Below, one piece after another: positions 8,707-16,900 of a stretch of DNA of 64,000 nt. Under the pieces are notes generated by a model. That model searched no databases, was not told where the DNA came from, and was given only the letters and a program-made list of their open reading frames with translations. How positions within the stretch are numbered: position 1 is the stretch's first letter; each line of letters begins with the position of its first letter. The DNA comes from Halobacteriales archaeon QS_8_69_26 (GTDB lineage: Archaea > Halobacteriota > Halobacteria > Halobacteriales > SW-7-71-33), in assembly GCA_003023195.1 (NCBI GenBank), contig PXRX01000038.1, positions 124,001-188,000 on the forward strand, read 5' to 3'. Position numbers and translations under genes: made by a program.

Positions 8707-9105
8707 ATGACGGACGACCCAGACGGACCGGACCGGGCCTCCGAGATCGCGGTCGAGACTCCGACGGACCGCGAACGCGGCGCCCTCCGCCGCGTCAGGT
8801 GGGTAAGCAACCTGATGGACGAGGCCTTCCGGATCCCCGGCACGAAACGACACTTCGGCCTGGACCCCGTGATCAGCGTGTTGCCGATCGGCGGTGACGC
8901 CGTCGCGGCCGCCATCTCGGCGTACGTGCTCGTCGAGGCAGTGTTGCTCGGCGTCCCCAAGCGGGTCCTCGCCACGATGGCCCTGAACATCGCCATCGAC
9001 GTCCTCGGGGGACTGCTCCCCGTCGTCGGGACCGTCTTCGACCTCTTCTGGAAGGCCAACGAGCGCAACGTCGCCCTCCTCGAACGCCACATCGGGGCGC
9101 GGTGA
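8707..9105 (+). CDS. DUF4112 membrane protein
   Basis: This 132-residue protein matches DUF4112: 'LMDEAFRIPGTKRHFGLDPVISVLPIGGD', then two hydrophobic helices (about 60-80 and 90-115), and the ending 'VGTVFDLFWKANERNVALLERHI'. The family is widespread and small, with two membrane helices and no assigned function. The first 20 residues are acidic and probably cytosolic. The asparagine-synthase-like gene follows on the same strand after a 77-bp gap. Confidence 0.88.
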   Translation: MTDDPDGPDRASEIAVETPTDRERGALRRVRWVSNLMDEAFRIPGTKRHFGLDPVISVLPIGGDAVAAAISAYVLVEAVLLGVPKRVLATMALNIAIDVLGGLLPVVGTVFDLFWKANERNVALLERHIGAR

Positions 9106-9182
9106 CGGGCGGGGGGATCCTTCCCAGCGGACCCGCTCGACCGGACCGATCCCTTTTCCAGCGGCCGGGCTTCCCTGCCGAC

Positions 9183-10835
9183 ATGGAGGAGGCCACGCTC
9201 GTCGGACCGGGGTGGACTGCCGGATCCGGCGTGGCTGTCCGTGGACGGGCGTTCGACGGACGGGACCGCGAGGCCGACCTGAGGTCGGTCTTCGAGGGCC
9301 TCGGATCCCTCCGGGAGGTCGCCGAGACCGCCGACCGCCTGGGTGGCTTCTTCGCCGCGGTCGTCGACGTCGGGGACGCGGTGGTCCTCGCCTGCGACCA
9401 CGCGGGGAGTATTCCGCTGTACTTCACGAGCGAGGATCCGCTCCGGGTCGGGGACTGCGTCTCCGGGTTCCCGGGACTCGCCACGGAAGAGTTCGACCCG
9501 GTCGCCGCGAGCGAGTTCGCGCTGACGCGGTACGTGACCCGCGGGGAGACGCTCCTGCCGGCGGTGCGGTCGGTCCGGGCGGGCGAGGCGGTGCGGGTTC
9601 CGCGGGAGGATCCGGCCGGGTTCGAGCGGCGGCGCTACGCCAGGTACCGCCCGACGAATAGGAGTGACGGCGACCGCGAGGACCTGCTGGACCGGATGGG
9701 AGACGTGCTCGGACGGGTCTTCGACCGCGCCGAATCGCTCGCCGGCGGCCGACCGGTCGCGGTCCCGCTGAGCGGCGGGGTGGACTCCAGGCTCGTCGCG
9801 ACGATGCTCGTCGAGCGCGGGGTCGAGGTGGTCGCGTTCAGCTTCGGCGTCCACGGCCACGCCGACGTGGAGGTGGCGCGAGACGTGGCCGACGCCCTGG
9901 GGATCCGGTTCGAGGCCGTCGAGTACTCGACCGACCGCTGGCACGACTGGTACCACTCGGCGGACAGGCGTGCCTACTCGTCGTTCGCGTTCGACTACGA
10001 CTCGCTGCCCTTCCTCGCGGAGTGGCCGGCGGTCCGCGAACTGCTGGCCGACGGGCGGCTTCCACGGGACGCCCTGGTCCTGCCGGGCCACACAGTCGCC
10101 ACGCCGAGCGAACGGGTGCCCGCGGCGTGGACCGACGGGACCCCGGACCGGGAGGACGTGGTCGAGTACGTCCTCGACCGGCACTACTCGCTCTGGGAGT
10201 GGGACGACCCCGCCTTCCGGTCGGACTTCGCGGATCGGATCGCGGCGGACGCCGACCTCGGGCCGGTGGCGTCGGGCCCGGAGGCCGCCGCGGCCTACGA
10301 GGGGTGGGAGTGGACGACCCGGATGGCGACGTTCACGAACAGCGACGCCCGGGTCTACGACTGGTTCGACCTGGAGTGGTGGCTCCCGCTCTGGGACCCG
10401 GAGTACGTCGCGTTCTGGGCGTCGGTCCCGCTGGACCACCGGCGGGGGAAGGCACTCCAGACCGAGTTCGCGACCCGGAAGTACGCGGCTGTGGCGGGGG
10501 TCGACCACGAGGAGGCGGAGCGCACCGACGCGGACTGGACGCCGTTCGACCAGGTTCGACGGACCCAGCGGACCGACCCCGTGCGGGCCGCCACCGGCGA
10601 CTTCGACGACTGGCTCGGGGCCCAGTCCGTCCCGCGATCCCGGTGGGAGGAGTGGGGAAACTACCCGCTGGGCTGGTACGGCGCGATTCCCGAGGCGGCC
10701 GCTGACCGGTTCGCGGCCGCGCCGACGCTGTACTCGCTCCGGACGCTGTCGGCGCTCGGACTGCTCTCGTTCGATCCCCCGGCGGTGACGGATCCCCCGC
10801 TTTCGTCCACGGTCGAACTCCCGCCGACCGAGTGA
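9183..10835 (+). CDS. Asparagine-synthase-related protein lacking the glutaminase cysteine
   Basis: The product has 550 residues. The N-terminal about 150 residues resemble a class II glutamine amidotransferase fold ('LGGFFAAVVDVGDAVVLACDHAGSIPLYF'), but the start 'MEEATLVG' has no Cys2, so glutamine hydrolysis is unlikely. The synthetase half has the ATP-pyrophosphatase motif 'PLSGGVDSRLVATML' at about 192-206 and 'DYDSLPFL'/'WDDPAFRSDFADRI' segments. Known families with this layout include amide-forming enzymes that use ammonia or another amine. I used the ATG at 9183, supported by CTTTTCC about 28 bp upstream. An in-frame upstream start at 9102 would add 27 low-complexity residues. Confidence 0.8.
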   Translation: MEEATLVGPGWTAGSGVAVRGRAFDGRDREADLRSVFEGLGSLREVAETADRLGGFFAAVVDVGDAVVLACDHAGSIPLYFTSEDPLRVGDCVSGFPGLATEEFDPVAASEFALTRYVTRGETLLPAVRSVRAGEAVRVPREDPAGFERRRYARYRPTNRSDGDREDLLDRMGDVLGRVFDRAESLAGGRPVAVPLSGGVDSRLVATMLVERGVEVVAFSFGVHGHADVEVARDVADALGIRFEAVEYSTDRWHDWYHSADRRAYSSFAFDYDSLPFLAEWPAVRELLADGRLPRDALVLPGHTVATPSERVPAAWTDGTPDREDVVEYVLDRHYSLWEWDDPAFRSDFADRIAADADLGPVASGPEAAAAYEGWEWTTRMATFTNSDARVYDWFDLEWWLPLWDPEYVAFWASVPLDHRRGKALQTEFATRKYAAVAGVDHEEAERTDADWTPFDQVRRTQRTDPVRAATGDFDDWLGAQSVPRSRWEEWGNYPLGWYGAIPEAAADRFAAAPTLYSLRTLSALGLLSFDPPAVTDPPLSSTVELPPTE

Positions 10836-10869
10836 GCGGCGTCACCTCGTCGATCCCCGAAGCGAGAGC

Positions 10870-10877
10870 CTTTTCAC
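10870..10877 (+). promoter_or_regulatory. TATA-like box for the thiamine-binding lipoprotein
   Basis: CTTTTCAC lies about 27 bp before the ATG at 10900. I looked for a TPP-riboswitch core in the 64-bp gap and saw none. Confidence 0.35.
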
Positions 10878-10899
10878 CACGCGGAAATACCACCCAGTT

Positions 10900-12045
10900 A
10901 TGGAACGCAGAGACTTCCTCGCGACGACGGCCGCCCTCGCCGGCCTCGGCCTCGCGGGGTGTCTGTCGGGGACGGACGGCGACGATGGCGGGACGACCGA
11001 AGACGGGAACGGCGGCGGAACCACCACGGACGGGGACGGCACCGTCACCGGGACGACGGCAGAGTCGCTGGAGGGAACCCTGACCGTGGCGACGTACGAC
11101 TCGTTCGTCGACGCCCCCTCGACCAGTCCTGGCCCGTGGATCAAAGAGGAGTTCGAGCGCCGCCACCCCGGCGTCAGCCTGGAGTGGGCGACGCCCGAGA
11201 GCGGGATCAACTACTACATCCAGCGCCGGAACGCCGCGGCGGGCCTCGACGCGGACGCCTACGTGGGGCTGAAGGTCCCCGAACTCGTCCGGATCGACCG
11301 CGAGACGGACGAACCGCTGTTCGAGGCCGTCGACGAGGGGGCCCTGTCAAACCTCGACGCGGTCGGCGACGAGTACACCTTCGACCCGGACGGCCGACTG
11401 CTCCCGGTGTTCACCGGCTACGCGAGTGTCGTCTACGACGGTACCGAGGTCGAGGAACCGGAGACCCTGGATGCGCTGACGGAACCCGAGTACGAGGGCG
11501 AGGTGACGGTCCAGAACGCCCAGACCGACAACACTGGCCTGTACTTCCTGCTCTGGACGGTGAAGACGTTCGGGGCGGACGGCTACCTCGACTACTGGCG
11601 GGACCTGCTGGACAACGACGTGACCGTCCTCCAGTCGTGGGGCGAGGTGTACGAGGCCTTTACTGGCGGCGAGACGTCGGTCGTCACCTCCTACTCGAAC
11701 GACCGGGTGTTCGCCAAGCGGTACGACCAGGACCTGGAGAAACACCAGGTGGCGTTCCCCGGCGGGAACGGCTACACCAACCTCAGCGGGATGGGCAAGT
11801 TCGCGACGGGCGAGAACCACGACCTGGCCGCCGCGTTCGTCGACTTCATGCTCGGCCCGGACGCCCAGGGGAAACTCGCCGAACGCAACGTCTCGTTCCC
11901 CGTGACCGACCACGCCACCGTGCCGGACGTGTTCGAGGAGTACGCCGAGGAACCGCCGGATCCGCTCTACTTCACCTACGACGAACTCCGGGGCAACGTC
12001 GGCACCTGGCGCGAGGACTGGGCCCGGGTCGTCGCCGAGAAGTAA
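10900..12045 (+). CDS. Thiamine ABC transporter substrate-binding lipoprotein
   Basis: The 381-residue protein starts with a twin-arginine motif (ERRDFL) and a lipobox ending LGLAGC (Cys21), so it is probably Tat-exported and lipid-anchored. A Gly/Asp/Thr-rich linker (about 22-60) precedes an extracellular solute-binding domain: 'LTVATYDSFVDA', 'PGPWIKEEFERRHPGVSLEWATP', 'GYASVVYDG', 'VTSYSNDRV', 'FVDFMLGPDAQGKLAERNVSFPV'. This is the TbpA-like thiamine-binding pattern. No permease or ATPase gene adjoins it, so it must pair with components elsewhere or act as a scavenging protein. The next gene downstream, convergent, encodes another thiamine-binding protein, which strengthens the substrate call. 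Confidence 0.85.
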   Translation: MERRDFLATTAALAGLGLAGCLSGTDGDDGGTTEDGNGGGTTTDGDGTVTGTTAESLEGTLTVATYDSFVDAPSTSPGPWIKEEFERRHPGVSLEWATPESGINYYIQRRNAAAGLDADAYVGLKVPELVRIDRETDEPLFEAVDEGALSNLDAVGDEYTFDPDGRLLPVFTGYASVVYDGTEVEEPETLDALTEPEYEGEVTVQNAQTDNTGLYFLLWTVKTFGADGYLDYWRDLLDNDVTVLQSWGEVYEAFTGGETSVVTSYSNDRVFAKRYDQDLEKHQVAFPGGNGYTNLSGMGKFATGENHDLAAAFVDFMLGPDAQGKLAERNVSFPVTDHATVPDVFEEYAEEPPDPLYFTYDELRGNVGTWREDWARVVAEK

Positions 12046-12155
12046 CCGGTCAGGGATCGGAACGGTCCTTCTACCCCGACCGAACGTCCCCCCGGCGCGC
12101 GAGGAACGCGCGAGGGACGACCGACCGAGGTTCCCGGGACCGGAGGGACCGGGAG

Positions 12156-12180
12156 CCAGCAAATCTTCGATTTGCGCTGG
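12156..12180. terminator. Imperfect hairpin between convergent genes
   Basis: Arms CCAGC-AAATC and GATTT-GC-GCTGG flank a TTC loop, with a two-base bulge. It sits in the 240-bp gap between the two convergent thiamine-related genes, where it could end or stabilise transcripts. No clear T-tract follows on either strand, so the role is inferred from position. Confidence 0.4.
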
Positions 12181-12285
12181 AACGAGGGAGGGAGTCGGTT
12201 GGGGAGGGTGTGGACCGGAGGCCGACGTTCGGGCGCGATCTGTCCCAACGGATCCGAACCACCGACTGGAGGTCAGTGTGGACGG

Positions 12286-12597
12286 CTACCGGTCGCTCGT
12301 CGCCTCGCGGCCCAGTTCGTCCTCGACCGCTTCCACCTTCTCGCAGGCCTCCAGGTCCTTCGTACGCATGTCGTCTATCTGCAGGAGCGTGTTGACGTGG
12401 TCCCCGGGCACCGCCTCGTGGGCGGCCCCGACCGCCGCCAGGAGTTCGTCGAGGTCCTCCGCCTCCACGACCGTCGACATCGGGTTCGTCTCGTAGGCGA
12501 CGTCGTACTCCTCCAGGGCCTCGACCGCCGCCGCGACTTCCTCGGTCACGTCGTCGTCGGTGATGGGCGTGATCCGGAGCATTCCGAAGACCGTCAT
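12286..12597 (-). CDS. MTH1187-family thiamine-binding protein
   Basis: The product has 103 residues. 'MLRITPI' at the start, 'YETNPMSTVVEAEDLDELL' (the 'T-x-M-x-T-x-E' like strand of the family) and 'VNTLLQIDDMRTKDLEACEKVEAVE' match the MTH1187/YqgV (DUF77) family, a small ferredoxin-like fold that binds thiamine-type ligands. There is no signal peptide, so it is cytosolic. It lies tail to tail with the thiamine substrate-binding lipoprotein, separated by 240 bp containing a hairpin. It could buffer or sense imported thiamine. Confidence 0.82.
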   Translation of the reverse strand: MTVFGMLRITPITDDDVTEEVAAAVEALEEYDVAYETNPMSTVVEAEDLDELLAAVGAAHEAVPGDHVNTLLQIDDMRTKDLEACEKVEAVEDELGREATSDR

Positions 12598-12661
12598 GGT
12601 CGGCGCTACGATCCCGACGGCGAAAGTTCCTGGCGGTTCGAACCCGACGGAGCGTCGCAGA

Positions 12662-13222
12662 TCAGTCCAGTTCCATGCGATCGACCACCGCCTCTAGCTG
12701 TTCCCGGCGCTCCTCGCGGGCGGTGTCCCGGAGCTTCCGCTGGTTCTCGGTCGGGCACCGGAGCTCCGGCACCTCCGTCGGCGTTCCCGCGGTGTCCAGC
12801 GCCACGAACGTGAAGTAAGAGGTCGTCGTCTCGCGTTCGTCCCCGATCCGTGGGTCCTCGGCCCGGACGTCGACCGTCACGTCGATGCTGGTCGTCCCGG
12901 TGTCGAAGACGAACGCCTCCACGATGGCGACCTCCCCCTGGTCGATGGGGCTGATGAAGTCGACGTGGTCCATCGCCGCCGTGACGCACTGGCGACGGGA
13001 GAACCGCATGGCCGCGACCGCACCACAGAGGTCCATCCAGTGGAGGACGACGCCCCCGAGGGCGCGACCGAGGTTGTTGGTGTCGTTCGGGAGCAGGATT
13101 TCTGTCATCTCCGTGTACGAGTCCATCAGCGTCGCCGTTCGCCGCTCCGTACCGTTCCCCGAGGTTGGAGCCCCGGCCCCCGCGCCGTCTGTCCCTCCGT
13201 TCGTGCCGCTACCCTCGTCCAT
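12662..13222 (-). CDS. Acyl-CoA thioesterase, hotdog fold
   Basis: This 186-residue protein is a hotdog-fold acyl-CoA thioesterase of the YciA/BFIT type: 'TEMTEILLPNDTNNLGRALGGVVLHWMDLCGAVAAMRFS' contains the catalytic 'N-x-x-x-x-x-G-G-x-x-x-x-W-x-D' region, followed by 'TAAMDHVDFISPIDQGE' and 'TTSYFTFVALD'. It hydrolyses acyl-CoA to free acid and CoA. The ATG at 13222 adds a Gly/Ser/Thr-rich lead of about 30 residues before the domain, and other in-frame starts exist at 13249 and about 13129. Cytosolic. Confidence 0.85.
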   Translation of the reverse strand: MDEGSGTNGGTDGAGAGAPTSGNGTERRTATLMDSYTEMTEILLPNDTNNLGRALGGVVLHWMDLCGAVAAMRFSRRQCVTAAMDHVDFISPIDQGEVAIVEAFVFDTGTTSIDVTVDVRAEDPRIGDERETTTSYFTFVALDTAGTPTEVPELRCPTENQRKLRDTAREERREQLEAVVDRMELD

Positions 13223-13380
13223 GCCTCCGGGTCCGCCGCCGCGGCCCAAGAACGGCGCGATCCGGTACTGGTCCGACGGCGAACCGGTTCTCTCCGGGGA
13301 ACGAGAAGCGGTCCGCTAACCGACCGGGATCCGGAACGGTCGTGGCGGACGGGCCCCGACCGAAAAGAGACGCGGGGAGT

Positions 13381-13782
13381 CTACTCGTCCTGACAGCAGC
13401 CGCCGGCTTCCTTCCCGAAGTCGACCTCCAGGGGGTCGGAGATGGCGCGGTTGACCTCCTCCAGGCGCTCGACGAGTTCCTCGCGGGCGCGGAGGAACTC
13501 GGCCATCACGGGGATCTCGTGGAGTTCCTGCTGGGCGCGCTGGAGTTCCGTCATGTCCTCCTGGCTGGCCTCGCCGGTCTGTCGGGCGAGCATGAACTCC
13601 TGGCGCTGCTGTTCGAACGCCTGGATCTTCTCCTGGGCCTCGTCGTCGGCCTCGACGGCCTCGCTCTTCTCCTCGAAGACGCGGTACTCCTCCAGGTCGC
13701 GGATCGCCTCGCCGAGTTCGCGACCGAGGGAGGTGAGTTCGTCCAGTTCGACGTCCGCGTCGGAGTCGGTTTCGACGCTCAT
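13381..13782 (-). CDS. YlbF/YmcA-family protein
   Basis: The 133-residue, mostly alpha-helical protein has the YlbF/YmcA (Com_YlbF) pattern: 'LGRELGEAIRDLEEYRVFEEKSEAVEADDEAQEKIQAFEQQRQEF', then 'ELQRAQQELHEIPVMAEFLRAREELVERLEEVNRAIS'. In Bacillus these proteins form an RNase Y-associated complex, but the archaeal role is not known. The C-terminus ends in a CC pair (GGCCQDE), which could bind metal or an Fe-S cluster as in some YmcA/YlbF proteins. CCTATGAC on the minus strand about 28 bp before the ATG can serve as a TATA box, and a 20-bp palindrome lies further upstream at 13888. Confidence 0.82.
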   Translation of the reverse strand: MSVETDSDADVELDELTSLGRELGEAIRDLEEYRVFEEKSEAVEADDEAQEKIQAFEQQRQEFMLARQTGEASQEDMTELQRAQQELHEIPVMAEFLRAREELVERLEEVNRAISDPLEVDFGKEAGGCCQDE

Positions 13783-13887
13783 TGCACGACGGTAACGCTC
13801 CCAGGGTCATAGGCCTGCCGGACCCGGTAGCCACGTCGCCCCGGAGATGTTCGGATACCACCCGAGTCCGACCCGGTCGGTGACGGT

Positions 13888-13907
13888 TTACGGTAACGTT
13901 ACTGTAA
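13888..13907. promoter_or_regulatory. Palindrome TTACGGTAAC/GTTACTGTAA
   Basis: Ten-base arms with one mismatch meet at 13897/13898. It lies about 100 bp upstream of the YlbF-like start and 36 bp after the multi-PAS stop. A close relative of it occurs at 29279-29296. It fits a dimeric repressor or activator site, though a terminator role for the multi-PAS gene cannot be excluded. Confidence 0.45.
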
Positions 13908-13942
13908 CGGTCCCGGGACAGGACGAAGGTCGTCGGAGGCGG

Positions 13943-16900
13943 TCAGGACCCGGCGTGACCCGCGAACACCGACTCGAACACCTTCCGCTGTGCCTTCCGG
14001 AGGTGCTGGTGGAAGGTCGGGGCCGCGACGCCGAGGGAACCGGCGACCTCCTCGCCGGTGGTCTCCCGTGGCCACTCGAAGAACCCGGCGTAGAGTGCCG
14101 CCTCCAGGGCGGTCCGCTGTCGGTCGGTCAGGTCCTCGATGACCCGGTGGATCCTCGCGTGCCGGTCCTCGCGGGTGACCCGTCGGCGGGTCAGCAGTTC
14201 CGCCGAGGGGTGGGCCTCCCGGACGGCCTCGACGACCCGCCTGGGGGCGACGGTCGGCGGGAGGTGAATGGTCATGTCGATGTCGCCGTCCGCGATGGTC
14301 GCCCGCTGGACGTGCCCGCCGTGGGACGCGACGACCGACGCGACCGGGGGATCCGTCACCCGGAGTTCGAACCGGGCACCGTCGCCGTGGCGGTCGAACA
14401 GCCGCAGGTCCTCGAAGTGTGGATTGCGGTCCGCGTAGGTTTCCAGCGCCTGGACTGCGTCCCCGTCGACGGTTCCGTACTCGAGGAACGTCCCGTCGCC
14501 GATGGGGACCATCCGGTCGATGGTGATCTCTCCCTCCTCGTCCCCGGGGTCGATCCCCGTCGTGTCGAGGACGTCCGTCGCCGTGAACTCTATCTCGGTG
14601 ACCTCGTCGCTCAGCAGTGCCTGCTTGCGCTCGACGGCGGCGATGGCGTGGCCGACGACCTCGCCGAGTTGTGCGATCACGTCGCGTTCGTCACCGTCGA
14701 ACGCCATCGCCCGGTCAGCGTAGACGCCGAGCAGGCCGTACAGCGTGTCCTCGTGGACGATGGGGACCCACGCCGCCGACCTGTGGCCGGCCGTCCCCGC
14801 GATGCTCGACTGGGGCGAGCGGTCGGCGGACTCGCTCACCTGGAGTTCCCGCGTCCGGACGGCCCTCGCTGCCGGGTCCAGGTCGACCGGGTCGTCCGGG
14901 TCAGTCCGGAGCTCCAGTGCCTCGACGTCGCCCTCCGCCCCAGCCTGGACGCGTGGGACTATCGACTCCGCCCCTGGATCGAGTTCGCCGATCCACGCGA
15001 CCCCGTAGGGGTCCGCCTCCACGAGCCGGTCACAGACGATTTCCTCCACCTCGTCCCTGGTGGACTGCTCGATGGCCGCGTCGGTGATTTCACGGAAGAG
15101 GTCGTTGAGGTCGTTGAGCGTCGCCAGACGCTCGCGCTGGCGCTCCAGTTCCCGCTCGTACGCCGTGCGTTCGGTGACGTCCTGGGACATCCCCATCGCG
15201 GCGACGACCTCGCCGTCGTCGTCGCGGACGGGGAGGACGGTGAAATCGTAGACGCGGTCGCCAACACTGGTCTCGAAGGAGACGCACTCCCCTTCGAGCG
15301 CGGCCTCGTAGCTCGGGAGCAGGTGGCGGGCGAGTTCCTCCGGGAGTTTCTCCGGGACCCGGGTCCCCTCCAGTTCGTCGGTAGTCCGATCGAGTTCCCG
15401 TACCAGCTTTCCACCGACGGTCACGTACCGGAGGTCCCGGTCGACCAGGGTGACGGCGCCGTTCGGGAAGTTGTCGACGAGGGTCCGCAGGCGCCGCCTG
15501 GACTCGTCCAGTTCCCGCTGGCGCTCCTTGCGGTCGGTGATGTCGACGAGGGCACCGGGAAACGTCCGGGCGGTCCCCTCCTCGTCGCATTCGACCTGGC
15601 CCCGAGCGATCACCCACCTGAGCTCGTCGTCCCGGGTCCGGACGCGGTACTCCGCCTCGTACTCCCCACAGGACTCGACGGCCTCGTCGATCAGTCGGTC
15701 CACCCGGTCGCGGTCGTCCTCGTGGATTGCCGACACGAACCGTTCCAGCGGCAACCCGTCACGGGCTAGGTCGGGGTCGACCCCGAACGTCCTCGCCATC
15801 GACGGGTCGCCGACGAGTTCGTCCTCCTGGATGTTCCACTCCCAGGTGACGATGTCCGCCGCCTCCGTCGCTGCCTCCACTTGCAACTTCGCGTCCCGGA
15901 GTTCGTGTTCGCGGCGCCTGCGTTCGCCGATGTCGCGGACGATGCCGACCCGGAACCAGTCGGATCCCTCCCGCTCGGGGAGAGCGGCCGACCGTACCTC
16001 GACGGGGACTCGCTCCCCGTCCGACGCCACCAGTTCGAGTTCCATCTTCGGGACGCTGTCCGGACCGTGCTCCTCCTCCACGGCCTCGGCCTCCCGGATA
16101 ACGGATACGTCGGCGACGAGTTCGGACGCGTTCGTTCCGATCAGCTCCTCGCGCGAGTAGCCGAGCATGTCCGCGTAGGGGCCGTTGACCCACGTGAGGT
16201 TCCTGTCCCGGTCGACCACGTAGACCCCCTCGTCGACGGACTCGACGATAGTCTCGTACCGGTCGAGGTCCCGTTCGCGGTCGGTGACGTCCCGGAAGTA
16301 CACCGACACCCCGGACTCCGAGGGGTATACATTGACCTCCAGCCACCGCTCAAGCGGTTCGAAGAACACCTCGGAACTGACCGGCTCCCCTGTCTCCACG
16401 GCCCGGCGCAGGTGATCCCCCAGGGCGTCGTCCGCTCCCGGGATCGTCGCCCAGATCCGCCGCCCGACCAGGTCCCGTTCGGGGTGCCGGAATACCTCCG
16501 CGGCCCGTTCGTTGACGTAGGTGAACCGCCACTCCCCGTCGAGGGCCAAGAACCCGTCCTCGACCCGGTCGAAGACCGCCGCGAGTTCGGCCTCGAGGTC
16601 GTCGCGCTGTCGCTCGATCCGCCTCGCCTGTTCCGTGAGCTGGGTGACGTTCTCGCCGGCCACCACGACGCGCCGGATCTCGCCGTCCTCCGCCCCCATC
16701 GGGACGGCGTTCACCGACAGCCACCGGCGGTCCCCGTCGTCGTACTCGATCTGGCACTGCCAGTCGAAGACCGGCTCGCCAGTCTCGACGACCCGGGCGA
16801 CCGGTCGCTCGTCCGGCGGGACCGGGTTTCCGTCCGCGTCGTATATCTCCCGTTGTTCCGCGTCCATGCCTTCGGCCCCGTCGTCGCCGGCGTCCAGCAG

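Noticed and set aside
7455-10508. A 1017-codon minus-strand open frame
   Set aside because: Lies antisense to the S66 peptidase, DUF4112 and asparagine-synthase-like genes; composition is that of a third-position shadow.
12598-12661. tRNA-like GGTTCGAACCC stretch
   Set aside because: It matches only a T-loop-like string; no acceptor stem or anticodon arm could be built around it.
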